64,000 nucleotides of DNA from Rothia koreensis (GCF_004136575.1 NZ_NOIQ01000001.1:248001-312000); one strand, 5' to 3'. Shown: positions 27,547-36,422, counted from the stretch's first letter. A program made the numbers and translations. Notes: generated by a model not told the origin, from the sequence alone.

Positions 27547-27598
27547 GGGTGGCGGTTGCCCGATGGTGAGGCGTTTTCCGTCGGTAGGTGGGGGTTCA
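27547..27598 (+). repeat. lead element, copy 2
   Basis: Identical to 27273-27324 over 52 bp and followed by the first unit of array B; the copies are 274 bp apart. Confidence 0.9.
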
Positions 27599-27900
27599 AC
27601 CCCCTCGAACGGTGGGGAACCGCCACCGGATCGGGTAACTGCCACCCAACGGCTCGCGGTAGCCCGGGTTTCAACCCCCTCGAACGGTGGGGAACCGCCA
27701 CCTCATCGGGTAACTGCCACCCAACCGCTCGCGGCAGACCGGGGTCCAGCCCTTCGAACGGTGGGGAAGTGCCACCGAATCGGGTAACCGCCACCCAACG
27801 GCTCGCGGCAGGTCGGGATCCGGCCCCTTCGACGGTGGGGAAGTGCCACCGATTCGGAAGACCGCCACCGAATCGGGTAACCGCCGCCGAACAGCGCCGC
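27595..27900 (+). repeat. 75-bp repeat array B (four units plus a decayed one)
   Basis: Units begin at 27595, 27670, 27744 and 27818. The fourth is followed by a decayed stretch containing a second ACCGCCACCGAATCGGGTAACCG block. Loops vary (GGAACCG, GGAAGTG) while GGTGG/CCACC arms stay. Confidence 0.85.
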
Positions 27901-27981
27901 CGAGGCGGGATCCACCCCCGGAGTGGCGAGCGGATCGGCCGCCATGAACGAGTCCGTCCGGGGTCCGGTGGATGCTAGCTC
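27901..27981 (+). repeat. tail element, copy 2, overlapping the galE 3' end
   Basis: Second copy of the tail. Its last seven bases (27975-27981) are the end of galE including its stop codon, so this copy is probably the original and the one at 27458-27540 the duplicate. Confidence 0.8.
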
Positions 27982-28991
27982 GCGTACCCGTTCGGGTTGT
28001 TCTCCTGCCAGCGCCAATGATCGGCGCACATCGTGTCGATATCGCGGGTTGCGGACCACCCGAGATCGGCCAGTGCGGAGGAGGGGTCGGCGTAGGACAC
28101 GGCGACGTCGCCGGGGCGGCGATCCACGATCTCGTACGGGATCTCCTTGCCGGACGCCTTTTCGAACGCGTCACGGACCTCAAGAACCGAGTAGCCATTG
28201 CCGGTTCCGAGGTTCCAGGTGTGCAACCCGCCCCGGTCCGAGATGGCGTCCAGGGCTTTGATGTGGCCTTCGGCCAAGTCGACAACGTGGATGTAGTCCC
28301 GCACGCCGGTCCCGTCCGGGGTCGGGTAATCGTTGCCGAAGACCTTCAGCTTGTCCCGGCGTCCCACGGCGACCTGCGCGATGAACGGCAACAGGTTGTT
28401 GGGGACGCCCGTCGGGTCCTCTCCGATTCGTCCCGAAGCGTGCGCGCCCACGGGGTTGAAGTACCGCAGGAGAGCTACGTTCCATGCATCGTCCGCGTTG
28501 GCCAGATCAATCAGCATGTCCTCGATGTGCTCCTTGGTCCGGCCGTAGCAGGACTGGGCATCCATGGGGAGCTTCTCGGTGAGTGGCATCTCTTCGGGGG
28601 CGCCGTACACGGTCGCCGACGAAGAGAACACGATCGAACGACAACCGACCGACTCCATGGCCTGAAGCAGGTTGATCGTACCCGCAACGTTCGTGTTGTA
28701 GTACCACAGCGGTTTCTCGGCCGATTCACCGACGGCCTTGAGGCCCGCGAAATGGATGACGGCCTCGGGCCGGGTCGAAGCGAAGAGCTCACGCATCGCC
28801 GCGGCGTCGAGCAGATCGACTTCGTGGAATTCGATCGCCTTGCCTCCGGCCAATTCACTGACGCGTTCCAAGGACGTACGGGACGAGTTGGCCAGGTTGT
28901 CCATGACCACGACCTCGTGCCCCGCTTCCAGCAAGGCGAGGACCGTGTGGCTGCCGATGTATCCGGCACCGCCGGTCACCATGATCTTCAT
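27975..28991 (-). CDS. galE: UDP-glucose 4-epimerase
   Basis: 338 residues, full length. It interconverts UDP-glucose and UDP-galactose using bound NAD. The NAD-binding motif is GGAGYIGSH (7-15), the catalytic SSSATVYG block lies at about 123-130 and the Tyr149-x3-Lys153 pair is in [25 protein letters not shown] and [14 protein letters not shown] are further GalE blocks. It lies 23 bp behind dapD on the same strand and may be co-transcribed. Its stop codon lies inside the tail element of the repeat array. Confidence 0.96.
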   Translation of the reverse strand: MKIMVTGGAGYIGSHTVLALLEAGHEVVVMDNLANSSRTSLERVSELAGGKAIEFHEVDLLDAAAMRELFASTRPEAVIHFAGLKAVGESAEKPLWYYNTNVAGTINLLQAMESVGCRSIVFSSSATVYGAPEEMPLTEKLPMDAQSCYGRTKEHIEDMLIDLANADDAWNVALLRYFNPVGAHASGRIGEDPTGVPNNLLPFIAQVAVGRRDKLKVFGNDYPTPDGTGVRDYIHVVDLAEGHIKALDAISDRGGLHTWNLGTGNGYSVLEVRDAFEKASGKEIPYEIVDRRPGDVAVSYADPSSALADLGWSATRDIDTMCADHWRWQENNPNGYAS

Positions 28992-29014
28992 GTTTGATTC
29001 CTCAAAGTTGTGAT

Positions 29015-29971
29015 TCAGTTGGCGTGCAGGATCGAGTTGAGCTCCACCGTGCCGGTGGCCCGCGGAATGGCCTCAACGGTTCCGGTCTGGGAATTCCGGC
29101 GGTAGAGCAGATTCGACGTTCCGGACAAATCGGCGGCCTTGACCACCGTAGATTCCTGATCGGTGACCACGGTGACCCGCGTTCCGGTCGTCAGGTACAG
29201 GCCGGCCTCGACGACGCAGTCGTCGCCCAGCGAGATGCCCACTCCGGCGTTCGCCCCCAGGAGCACGCGCTCTCCGAGACGAACGCGTTCCTTTCCACCA
29301 CCGGACAGCGTGCCCATGATGGAGGCACCGCCGCCGACGTCGGTATGGTCGCCCACGACGACGCCCTGGCTGATGCGTCCCTCGACCATGGCGTGTCCCA
29401 GGGTTCCCGCGTTGTAGTTCACGAAGCCTTCGTGCATCACGGTCGTGCCATCGGCGAGGTGAGCGCCCAGCCGGACACGGTCGGCGTCACCGATGCGGAC
29501 GCCGCTCGGGACCACGTAATCGACCATGCGGGGGAACTTGTCCACGGAGTGGACGGTCACGTGTCCGCGGGAACGCAGTGCCAGCCGGGCTCGACCGAGG
29601 TCCGAGGCCAGGACGGGTCCGAAGTTCGTCCAGGCCACGTTCGCGAGCTTGCCGAAGATGCCCTCGAGGTTGATCGAGTTGGGCTGTACGAGACGGTGGG
29701 ACAGCGCATGCAGTCGCAGGTAGGCATCGGCCGCGTCGGAGGGGTTCTCCTGCAAGGCCGACGTGGTTTCCACGATGCGCAACTCCACGTTGCGGGCGGC
29801 GTCGGAGCCCTGAGCGGCCTCCAGATCCTCCCGCACTGAGGTGTCGGCGGTTTCGGACAGGGAGGGGGTCGGATACCAGACATCCAGGACCTGTCCTTCG
29901 TCGGGACCTGAGGCCACGATGGTGGCCAGGCCCAATCCGGCTGCGTATTCGGCGCTCGTACTTGAAGTCAT
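29015..29971 (-). CDS. dapD: 2,3,4,5-tetrahydropyridine-2,6-dicarboxylate N-succinyltransferase
   Basis: 318 residues. It adds succinyl from succinyl-CoA to tetrahydrodipicolinate, the step before DapC in the succinylase branch of lysine and diaminopimelate synthesis. It is the actinobacterial type: an N-terminal domain, then a left-handed beta-helix from hexapeptide repeats ([90 protein letters not shown]). The ATG at 29971 is just 7 nt after a TAGACT -10 candidate and lacks a ribosome site, so the mRNA may be leaderless. It is divergent from dapE. Confidence 0.95.
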   Translation of the reverse strand: MTSSTSAEYAAGLGLATIVASGPDEGQVLDVWYPTPSLSETADTSVREDLEAAQGSDAARNVELRIVETTSALQENPSDAADAYLRLHALSHRLVQPNSINLEGIFGKLANVAWTNFGPVLASDLGRARLALRSRGHVTVHSVDKFPRMVDYVVPSGVRIGDADRVRLGAHLADGTTVMHEGFVNYNAGTLGHAMVEGRISQGVVVGDHTDVGGGASIMGTLSGGGKERVRLGERVLLGANAGVGISLGDDCVVEAGLYLTTGTRVTVVTDQESTVVKAADLSGTSNLLYRRNSQTGTVEAIPRATGTVELNSILHAN

Positions 29972-29978
29972 AATGACC

Positions 29979-29984
29979 AGTCTA
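29979..29984 (-). promoter_or_regulatory. -10 element of dapD, leaderless arrangement
   Basis: On the minus strand TTCGGA, 18 bp, TAGACT, 7 nt, ATG. The transcript should begin at or next to the start codon. Confidence 0.45.
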
Positions 29985-30057
29985 CGAAAACCGCGCCCTA
30001 CATCCGAAGATCGGGAATCATTCATATCGAAACGTAAGACGACGCTAAGGTGAGTGC

Positions 30058-31185
30058 ATGACTCCCGACAGCGCACCGCAACAAGGAACCGTTCCCGACT
30101 TGGACCTGACGAAGGACGTCGCCGAATTGACGGCCGATCTTTTGGACGTCTATTCGGTTTCCGACAGCGAGGGGCCGATGACCGACGCCATCGAAAGGGC
30201 GTTGAAGGGCTTCGCGCACCTCACGGTCCACCGACACGGCGACACCCTCGTGGCCCGGACGGATCTGGGACGACCCGAACGTGTGGTCCTGGCCGGTCAC
30301 GTGGATACCGTCCCGTTGCCGAGAACCGCTGGCGCGCGAGGCACCGTGCCGTCCGAGTGGGACCAGATCGACGGCCGCAACGTTCTCTTCGGACGCGGTG
30401 CCACCGACATGAAGGGCGGCGTCGCGGTCCAGCTCGCTCTGGCCGCCCGGCTGACCGAGCCGTCCCGGGACATCACCTACGTCTTCTACGATCACGAAGA
30501 GGTCTCCAGCGACGCCTCGGGCCTGGGCAAACTCCTCGAGGTTGCGCCGGACCTCGTGACCGACGCCGACTTCGCCGTCCTCCTGGAACCGACCGACGGA
30601 CGGATCGAGGGCGGCTGCAACGGAACCATGAGGTTCTGGGTGCATGCGACCGGGACCGCGGCGCACTCGGGGCGCGCCTGGATGGGGGAGAACGCGATCC
30701 ACAAGGTGGGAGACCTGTTGCGCATTCTGGAGCAGTACCAGCCGGAGAGCGTGGTCGTGGAAGGGCTCGAGTTCCGAGAGGGACTCAACGCCATGCAGAT
30801 CGACGGGGGAGTCGCGGGCAACGTGATTCCCGATTCGTGCAACGTCCACATCAACTACCGATTCGCCCCGGACAAGACCCTGGAAGAGGCGACCGAGCGG
30901 ATGCACAGGATCTTCGACGGGTACGAGTTGGACATTGTGGATGCCTCGCCCGCGGCCCGGCCCGGGCTGGACGCCCCGTTGGCGAAGGACCTGGTTTCCT
31001 CGGTCGGCGTCGACCCTCACCCGAAGTATGGGTGGACCGACGTCGCCCGATTCTCCGCACTCGGAATTCCCGCGGTGAACTTCGGTCCGGGCGACGCGCT
31101 GCTGGCCCACTCCGACGACGAGCACGTCTTCGCCTCCGAGGTTCACGCATGCCTGGACGCCCTCGAACGGTGGCTGACGGCCTGA
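30058..31185 (+). CDS. dapE: succinyl-diaminopimelate desuccinylase
   Basis: 375 residues, M20 family zinc peptidase fold. It hydrolyses N-succinyl-LL-diaminopimelate to LL-diaminopimelate and succinate. Metal and catalytic motifs are LAGHVDTVP (about 80-88), [16 protein letters not shown], and [14 protein letters not shown] with the catalytic and bridging glutamates; a conserved [17 protein letters not shown] follows. The ATG follows AAGGTGAG. It is 86 bp from the divergent dapD start, so the two steps may share regulation. Confidence 0.95.
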   Translation: MTPDSAPQQGTVPDLDLTKDVAELTADLLDVYSVSDSEGPMTDAIERALKGFAHLTVHRHGDTLVARTDLGRPERVVLAGHVDTVPLPRTAGARGTVPSEWDQIDGRNVLFGRGATDMKGGVAVQLALAARLTEPSRDITYVFYDHEEVSSDASGLGKLLEVAPDLVTDADFAVLLEPTDGRIEGGCNGTMRFWVHATGTAAHSGRAWMGENAIHKVGDLLRILEQYQPESVVVEGLEFREGLNAMQIDGGVAGNVIPDSCNVHINYRFAPDKTLEEATERMHRIFDGYELDIVDASPAARPGLDAPLAKDLVSSVGVDPHPKYGWTDVARFSALGIPAVNFGPGDALLAHSDDEHVFASEVHACLDALERWLTA

Positions 31186-31219
31186 AGGGTCCGTCCACGC
31201 GGCACCCGGGCAAGAATTG

Positions 31220-31259
31220 ACGATGCCGCCCGGCCCTGGGCAGGGAGGGGCGGCATCGT
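31220..31259. terminator. bidirectional terminator between dapE and the glutamate ABC operon
   Basis: ACGATGCCGCCC and GGGCGGCATCGT pair perfectly around a 16-nt loop that itself has CCCT/AGGG. Convergent genes lie 34 and 19 bp away. Confidence 0.7.
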
Positions 31260-31278
31260 GCCGGTTGTGCGAACAGGA

Positions 31279-32109
31279 TCAGACCTTGGCCCTGACCCCG
31301 ACCCGATGGCTCAGGTAACGCGACAGCCACTGGGCCAGAGTGGTCAGCAGGGCATTGATCACGATGAAGAGCATGGCCGCCACGATGAGGGCCTGAAGCA
31401 TCGAATGGGCCGCTCCCAGCCGTTTGGCCGCATCCAGCAGTTCGCCGTAGGTGATGATGTAGCCCAGGGCGGTGTCCTTCAGGATCACTACGAACTGACT
31501 GAGTAGGGCCGGCATCATGGCCACGAGGGCCTGCGGCAGTTGGATCATTCGCAGCACCTGCCCGGAAGACAGTCCCAAGGACAGGCCTGCTTCACTCTGC
31601 CCCTTGGGCAACTGGTGGACTCCCGAGCGAACCAATTCCGCGATGACCGATCCGTTGTACAGGGTCAGTCCCAGAACCACCGCGAAGAATGGCAGATGAT
31701 TCGGGTTGATCAGGGAAGTATGCCCCAACCAGAGCCAGAAGAAGATCATCATGATCAGAACCGGCACGGCCCGCAGGAACTCCACGACCACGGTGCAGAC
31801 CCAACGGATCGGGCCGATCGGGGAGAGCCGGCCCATGCCGAAGACAAGCCCGAAGACCACCGACGTCACGACTGCAAGGAACGCGGCCTTGAGCGTGCCC
31901 CAGAGGCCGGGCAGGAACAGATGGGCCCAGGCGTCGCCGGTGAACAGGAATGCCCAGCGGTCCCAGGTCAGCTGGTCCTGCCGCTCCAATCGGACCAGGA
32001 CGAGCAGAATGATTCCAGCGATTACCAGCGCACCGATGATGTTGAAGACCCGGGTCAGGCGTTTGGCCCTGGGGCCCTGCGCGTCGAAGAGTGCGTTCTG
32101 AGTGCTCAT
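31279..32109 (-). CDS. gluD: glutamate-type ABC transporter permease (GluD)
   Basis: 276 residues from the ATG at 32109, which overlaps the stop of the preceding permease as ATGA. A long apparent extension upstream is out of register with the true upstream gene and is discarded. It is a polar amino acid permease of the HisM/GlnP type, with about five helices. Family blocks include TLKAAFLAVVTSVVFGLVFGMGRLSP, VEFLRAVPVLIMMIFFW, and the coupling loop GVHQLPKGQSEAGLSLGLSSGQVLRMIQLPQAL. Together with GluC it forms the channel of a glutamate or related amino acid importer. Confidence 0.93.
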   Translation of the reverse strand: MSTQNALFDAQGPRAKRLTRVFNIIGALVIAGIILLVLVRLERQDQLTWDRWAFLFTGDAWAHLFLPGLWGTLKAAFLAVVTSVVFGLVFGMGRLSPIGPIRWVCTVVVEFLRAVPVLIMMIFFWLWLGHTSLINPNHLPFFAVVLGLTLYNGSVIAELVRSGVHQLPKGQSEAGLSLGLSSGQVLRMIQLPQALVAMMPALLSQFVVILKDTALGYIITYGELLDAAKRLGAAHSMLQALIVAAMLFIVINALLTTLAQWLSRYLSHRVGVRAKV

Positions 32110-32789
32110 CGCTTCACCGCCCATTTCCTCGACGCCCACGTGGTGATCAGGCCCACGGGAATCACGATGATCACGAAGCCGAGGGCGAAGGTCATGAAGA
32201 TCGCGAAGATCACGTCGGAGTCGAATTCGATCATTTTCTTCATCATCACGGAGGCCTCGGCGACCGACGCGGCGGCCGCGACCGTGGTGTTCTTGGTCAG
32301 AGCGATCAAGGCGTTGCCCAGTGGTGTGATGGCCCCTCGAATGGCCTGCGGAAAGATGATCAGGCGAGCCGTGGGGAGGAACCCCAGGCCGATCGAGCGG
32401 GCGGCCTCGGCCTGCCCCAGGGGAACGGTGTTCACTCCCGACCTGATCGCCTCGCAGACGAAGGCCGCGTGGTAGATCGACAGCATGGCCACAGCGAAAT
32501 TGAAGAAATTCTGCTTGAAGTCCGTGGAGAGCGTGATGTGCATCTGCGTCCACAGGGCCAGAACGGCCATGACCATCAGAATGGTCAGTGGCGTATTGCG
32601 CACGATGTGGACGTAGGCTCCGCCGAGCAAACGCAGACTGGGCACCGGAGAAATCCGCATGAGCGCGACGACTGCTCCGATCAGGAACGCGAAGACGGCC
32701 GCCCAGAATGTCAGCTGGATGTTGACCCAGAACGCTCCGACGACGTCGTAGTCGGCGAAGAGACGGGAGAACTGGTCGAAGTAGCTCAT
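32106..32789 (-). CDS. gluC: glutamate-type ABC transporter permease (GluC)
   Basis: 227 residues from the ATG at 32789, chosen because it overlaps the binding-protein stop as ATGA and has GGAGGGG about five bases away; a GTG six bases earlier is less likely. Blocks VNIQLTFWAAVFAFLIGAVVALMRISPVPSLRLLGGAYVHIVRNTPLTILMV and the loop GVNTVPLGQAEAARSIGLGFLPTARLIIFPQAIRG define a HisQ/GlnP-type permease. It is translationally linked on both sides within the gluABCD operon. Confidence 0.93.
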   Translation of the reverse strand: MSYFDQFSRLFADYDVVGAFWVNIQLTFWAAVFAFLIGAVVALMRISPVPSLRLLGGAYVHIVRNTPLTILMVMAVLALWTQMHITLSTDFKQNFFNFAVAMLSIYHAAFVCEAIRSGVNTVPLGQAEAARSIGLGFLPTARLIIFPQAIRGAITPLGNALIALTKNTTVAAAASVAEASVMMKKMIEFDSDVIFAIFMTFALGFVIIVIPVGLITTWASRKWAVKR

Positions 32790-33613
32790 GCGCACCCCTC
32801 CGTGGGTTTCGGCGGATTGGCCTTCGCATCGAATTCGTAGCCGGACCCCTCGGTATTCTTCGACACGAACTTCTCCCAGGACCCGTCATCGACCATCGAG
32901 GTGATGGCCTTCGAGATTTCCGGGCACCGGGTGGTGCCCTTCGGCAGTCCCACGCCGTATTTCTCCTCGGTGAAGGTCTGGCCCGTGAGCTTGAACTTGC
33001 CCTTGTTGGTGCCGGTCGAGGCCAGACCTGCCAGGATGATGTCGTCGGTCGTCAGAGCGTCGATGCGGCCTGCTTCCAACGCGCCGATGCACTCGGCGTA
33101 GCTGTTGAGCTCCACGAGGTTGGCGTTCTCGGCGTATTTTTCCTTGATCTTGGCGGCGGACGTCGACCCCTGGACCGAGCACAGGTTCTTGCCGTTGAGA
33201 TCGTCCGGCCCGTGGATGTCCGCGTTCGACTTCTGCACCAGCAGGTCCTGTCCGGCCACGAAGTACGGGCCGGCGAAGTCGACGGACTTCTTGCGTTTGT
33301 CGGTGATCGAATAGGTGGCCACGATCATGTCGACCTGATGGTTGGAGAGCATATTCTCACGATTGGCCGAGGGCGACTGGACCCATTCGATCTGGTCCGG
33401 GGAATAACCGAGTTTCCCCGCGAGGTAGGTGGCGACGTCGACGTCGAACCCGGAGTATCCGGTCCCGTCCTGATAGCCCAGACCCGGCTGGTCGAACTTG
33501 ATTCCGATGCGGATGCGGTGGTCTGACCCTCCGACGCCGCACGAAGCCAAGGACAGGCAACCGATGATTGCCAGGGCCAGTGCCCTGAGCACGACCCGCT
33601 TGCGATGGCGCAC
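32786..33613 (-). CDS. gluB: glutamate-binding lipoprotein (GluB)
   Basis: 275 residues from a GTG at 33613 placed just after AGGAGGA; an earlier GTG would run through that ribosome site. The signal VRHRKRVVLRALALAIIGCLSLAS-Cys is a lipobox. The mature part is a family 3 binding protein: RIGIKFDQPGLGYQDGTGYSGFDVDVATYLAGKLG, SANRENMLSNHQVDMIVATYSITDKRKKSVDFAGPYFVAGQDLLV. It resembles GluB of Corynebacterium, so glutamate is the likely ligand, though aspartate or glutamine cannot be excluded. Confidence 0.92.
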   Translation of the reverse strand: MRHRKRVVLRALALAIIGCLSLASCGVGGSDHRIRIGIKFDQPGLGYQDGTGYSGFDVDVATYLAGKLGYSPDQIEWVQSPSANRENMLSNHQVDMIVATYSITDKRKKSVDFAGPYFVAGQDLLVQKSNADIHGPDDLNGKNLCSVQGSTSAAKIKEKYAENANLVELNSYAECIGALEAGRIDALTTDDIILAGLASTGTNKGKFKLTGQTFTEEKYGVGLPKGTTRCPEISKAITSMVDDGSWEKFVSKNTEGSGYEFDAKANPPKPTEGCA

Positions 33614-33643
33614 GATTCCTCCTTTCACGGTGGCGACCGGTGG

Positions 33644-34426
33644 TCAGTGATTGAGGATCTTGCCCAGGAAGTCCTTGGCACGATCCGATTGCGGATTGGT
33701 GAAGAATTCCTCAGGGGTGTTCTCCTCGACGACGGCGCCATCGGCCAGGAAGACCACTCGGTCCGCCGCTTCGCGCGCGAATCCCATCTCGTGGGTCACC
33801 ACGATCATGGTCATGCCCTCCTTGGCCAGGGAGGCCATGGTGTCCAGTACCTCGGTGATCATCTCCGGGTCGAGGGCGGAGGTCGGTTCGTCGAAGAGCA
33901 TGACGCGGGGCCGCATGGCCAGGGACCGGGCAATCGCCACGCGCTGCTGTTGCCCGCCCGAGAGCTGGGCGGGCAGCTTGTCGGCCTGGTTGACCACTCC
34001 GACCTTTTTCAGCAGAGCTTCCGCCAGTTCCCTGGCCTCCCGTTTGGACTTGCCGCGGACCTTGATGGGGCCCATGGTCACGTTCTCCAGAACGGATTTG
34101 TGGGCGAACAGATTGAAGGACTGGAAGACCATGCCGACCTCCGAACGAAGCTCGGCCAATGCCTTGCCCTCGGCAGGAATCTCCGCGCCGTCGATCTGAA
34201 CGGAACCCGAGTCGATGGTCTCCAACCGATTGATGGTCCGACAGAGGGTCGACTTTCCCGAGCCGGACGGGCCGAGGAGTACGACGACCTCACCCGGTTT
34301 GACCGTCAGATTGATGTCGCGGAGGACGTGGTGGTCACCGAACCACTTGTTGACGCCCGAGAGTCGGACCTCGGCGCCGGCCTGTGAAATGGCTGCGGTG
34401 CCACCCTCTGGAGCTGCAGTGCTCAT
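33644..34426 (-). CDS. gluA: glutamate-type ABC transporter ATPase (GluA)
   Basis: 260 residues from the ATG at 34426, with GAGGT about seven bases upstream (an in-frame ATG at 34438 overlaps that site). Walker [11 protein letters not shown]-loop [19 protein letters not shown], signature [16 protein letters not shown], Walker [16 protein letters not shown] and switch His in VVTHEMGFA are all intact. It drives import by GluC/GluD. First gene of a four-gene operon gluA-gluB-gluC-gluD. Confidence 0.95.
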   Translation of the reverse strand: MSTAAPEGGTAAISQAGAEVRLSGVNKWFGDHHVLRDINLTVKPGEVVVLLGPSGSGKSTLCRTINRLETIDSGSVQIDGAEIPAEGKALAELRSEVGMVFQSFNLFAHKSVLENVTMGPIKVRGKSKREARELAEALLKKVGVVNQADKLPAQLSGGQQQRVAIARSLAMRPRVMLFDEPTSALDPEMITEVLDTMASLAKEGMTMIVVTHEMGFAREAADRVVFLADGAVVEENTPEEFFTNPQSDRAKDFLGKILNH

Positions 34427-34467
34427 CGAATACCTCATGCTGATTGACTGGAAGGTGATGAGAATCA

Positions 34468-34473
34468 TTTATA
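34468..34473 (-). promoter_or_regulatory. extended -10 promoter of gluABCD
   Basis: On the minus strand ACTGGTATAAATG contains an extended -10 (TG-n-TATAAA) about 40 bp ahead of the gluA ATG. It is one of the most AT-rich spots in the window. Confidence 0.45.
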
Positions 34474-34603
34474 CCAGTGTTGTGTATCACGTGAGGTCGC
34501 CCGAAGGCAGCCTTCGGGGGAGGTGCCGAACGCCCGGCGCGGACCCGACTCGGGCAGATCGTCCATCGAGGAAGTTCCCGAACTCATGGTCCAGAATGGA
34601 GGC

Positions 34604-34810
34604 ATGAACTTTATCCTGGTGGGATTGACTTTCGTCATTCTGGCGGCCGTGCTCATCTCGTGCGCCGTCCTGGGCGCGGACCGACTCTCCGGATCCGAAT
34701 ACGTTTCCCGAGACGGCATCGACTGCCCCGGTCCCGAACGGGGCCCGTTGGAGCACGGTCGCACGACCCCCGACGTCGACCGCCCGACCGGTCGCCACGG
34801 CACCAGGTGA
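34604..34810 (+). CDS. small membrane-anchored protein of unknown function
   Basis: 68 residues from the ATG at 34604, preceded closely by GGAGG. Residues about 3-24 (FILVGLTFVILAAVLISCAVLG) are one strong membrane helix; the remaining 44 residues are polar, with Pro, Arg and Asp. It ends in GTGA, overlapping by four bases the start of the mannosyltransferase-like gene, so the two are translationally coupled. I do not recognise a family. It might be a small partner of that enzyme. Confidence 0.6.
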   Translation: MNFILVGLTFVILAAVLISCAVLGADRLSGSEYVSRDGIDCPGPERGPLEHGRTTPDVDRPTGRHGTR

Positions 34811-36147
34811 CGCCCGTACGCCGGTTCGCCGCCGACGGCGTCGAACGGATCCGACAACGTATCCTCGGGTCCCCGATCTTCCTCTGGGTCTTGGGCGTCT
34901 ACGCCGCAACCCGGATTTGGGGCTGGGTGGTCTTCAGCCTGGTCGGACGCCAGCAACAGTCCAGCCCCTGGGGGTCCGGGCCGATGAGCTACCTGCAGTT
35001 CATCGCCATCTGGGACGGGGACTGGTACCGGCACATCGCACAGGTGGGGTACCCGAGCACGCTTCCGGTGGACCTGTCCGGAAGCGTGGACCAGAACCCC
35101 TGGGCCTTCTATCCCTTGTTCCCGATGACGGTGTCAGGCCTCATGAGGGTCACGGGACTTTCCTGGCCTGCCGCCGGGGGACTGGTGTCCATCGCCTGCG
35201 GAGCCGTCGCTTCAATCCTCCTGTACGGCTTCTTCACCTCGGCCCGGGCCGTCGCCTCTCGGTCCGAGGATGCCGGAGGGGAACAGTATGTTTCTCCGCG
35301 TCGCATCCTCCACGGCCTCGGGCTGAAGCAGCCCGGACGCGGCATCGATCGGTTCGCCCTGTGGTCCACGGCGCTGGTCCTGCTCAATCCGATCGCGCCG
35401 ATCCTCCAGGTTCCTTACGCGGAGTCCATGAACTTCATGTTCCTCGCCGGATTCCTGCTGGCCCTGGTGCGAGGAAATCTGGTCATTTGTTCGCTGGTGC
35501 TGATCCCGACCTGCTTGTCCCGACCGGTCGGGGTGCCCGTGGCGGCCGCGCTGGGGTTCTGGTGGCTGACCCGTTTCGTCCTGGCCTACCGCGAACGTTC
35601 CTCGACGGAAGGGTTCGCTCGCTTCGCCGCCTCGTTCCGAAGAACCGCACGATACCTCGGCGTCGCCCTGTTCGCCTGCGTCTGCGCGCTGGCCTGGCCC
35701 GGTATCGCCTGGATCGCCACGGGGCGATACGACGCCTACACCTCCACCGAGACGGCGTGGCGCGGTGAGCACCTGCTGCCCGTGCAGCCCTGGATCGACC
35801 AGTCGCTGAACTACTTCGGCGCTCCCGGCCCCCTCATTCTCCTGATCCTGGTCCTCGGGTTCCTGTGGGTCATGCACAGCCGCGTGGTGCTGACAACGTT
35901 GCCGCGCAATATCCGGTATTGGTGCTACGCATACGTCACATATCTGCTGATTTTTCTCTTCCCGCAGTCCTCGACCTTCCGCCTGCTCCTTCCGGTCTTC
36001 CCCCTGGCCGCGCCGCTGGTGGCGCTCTCCGAATCGCGTGCATACCGGGCAACACTGCTCATCGGGGCGGCCGTGGGGCAGCTGATCTGGGTCGGATGGC
36101 TGTGGCACTGGAAGGAACTTCCCAGCGGAGGCGACTACCCGCCGTGA
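34807..36147 (+). CDS. GT-C membrane mannosyltransferase (PIG-V-like)
   Basis: 446 residues from the GTG at 34807, which overlaps the preceding stop. About ten membrane helices. The motif FIAIWDGDWYRHIAQVGYP after the first helix has the Asp and Trp-Tyr arrangement of polyprenyl-phosphate-sugar-dependent GT-C enzymes, notably the PIG-V/GPI mannosyltransferase-like family, and NPWAFYPLFPMTV follows it. Such proteins add mannose or another sugar from a lipid donor to cell-envelope glycans on the outer face. The acceptor is unknown. No other glycan genes are next to it. Confidence 0.75.
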   Translation: MTPVRRFAADGVERIRQRILGSPIFLWVLGVYAATRIWGWVVFSLVGRQQQSSPWGSGPMSYLQFIAIWDGDWYRHIAQVGYPSTLPVDLSGSVDQNPWAFYPLFPMTVSGLMRVTGLSWPAAGGLVSIACGAVASILLYGFFTSARAVASRSEDAGGEQYVSPRRILHGLGLKQPGRGIDRFALWSTALVLLNPIAPILQVPYAESMNFMFLAGFLLALVRGNLVICSLVLIPTCLSRPVGVPVAAALGFWWLTRFVLAYRERSSTEGFARFAASFRRTARYLGVALFACVCALAWPGIAWIATGRYDAYTSTETAWRGEHLLPVQPWIDQSLNYFGAPGPLILLILVLGFLWVMHSRVVLTTLPRNIRYWCYAYVTYLLIFLFPQSSTFRLLLPVFPLAAPLVALSESRAYRATLLIGAAVGQLIWVGWLWHWKELPSGGDYPP

Positions 36148-36254
36148 GCCCGGCGGAGCCCGTAACCATCGGTTGTTAAGGTGATCGAGCTATCATTGAC
36201 CAACCGAGGTTCGAACCTCCTCGGCGAACAGCGTCTATCCGACAAGGAGAAACA

Positions 36255-36422
36255 ATGGCCGCGATGAAGCCGAGGACCGGCGAGGGACCCATGGAAGTCG
36301 CCAAGGAAGGCCGGTCCCTCATCATGCGGATTCCCCTCGAGGGCGGTGGCCGCCTGGTTCTCGAGATCACGAAGGACGAGGCCCAGGACCTCAAGGAATG
36401 TCTCGACCCCATCACGCAATAG
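36255..36422 (+). CDS. DUF3117 protein
   Basis: 55 residues, too short for many ORF callers: MAAMKPRTGEGPMEVAKEGRSLIMRIPLEGGGRLVLEITKDEAQDLKECL. The start follows AAGGAGAAAC. This tiny protein is nearly invariant across Actinobacteria (DUF3117), always near dap or tat genes as far as I recall, and has no known function. The PRTGEGPMEV and RIPLEGGGRLV blocks are its signature. Confidence 0.9.
   Translation: MAAMKPRTGEGPMEVAKEGRSLIMRIPLEGGGRLVLEITKDEAQDLKECLDPITQ

Larger units (their letters stand above)
27052..27974. repeat. non-coding region with two arrays of a 75-bp structured repeat
   Basis: 923 bp between convergent gltA and galE. Array A has a lead element (27273-27324), two 75-bp units (from 27321 and 27396) and a tail element (27458-27540). 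Array B has an identical lead element (27547-27598), four to five units (from 27595, 27670, 27744, 27818; the last degenerate to about 27900) and a tail (27901-27981). A unit reads roughly TTCAACCCCCTCGAACGG, then GGTGGGGAACCGCCACC, then ATCGGGTAACTGCCACCC, then AACGGCTCGCGGCAGACC. Two further lead-like copies of GTTGGGTGGCGGTTGCC lie at about 27236 and 27270. Because 75 is a multiple of three, several frames stay open, but none looks like a protein. Between 27052 and 27230 only a short CGGGTC/GACCCG hairpin (27103-27121) is seen. Confidence 0.9.

Noticed and set aside
27556-27978. A 140-residue + strand frame with a 25-residue repeat (FNPLERWGTAT...GNCHPTARG)
   Set aside because: It arises because the 75-bp DNA unit is a multiple of three; other frames and the opposite strand are also open, there is no ribosome site, and the DNA shows stems rather than codon-type conservation.
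27273-27981. CRISPR array
   Set aside because: Repeat units are contiguous and alike over their whole 75 bp, with no unique spacers, and no cas genes are near.
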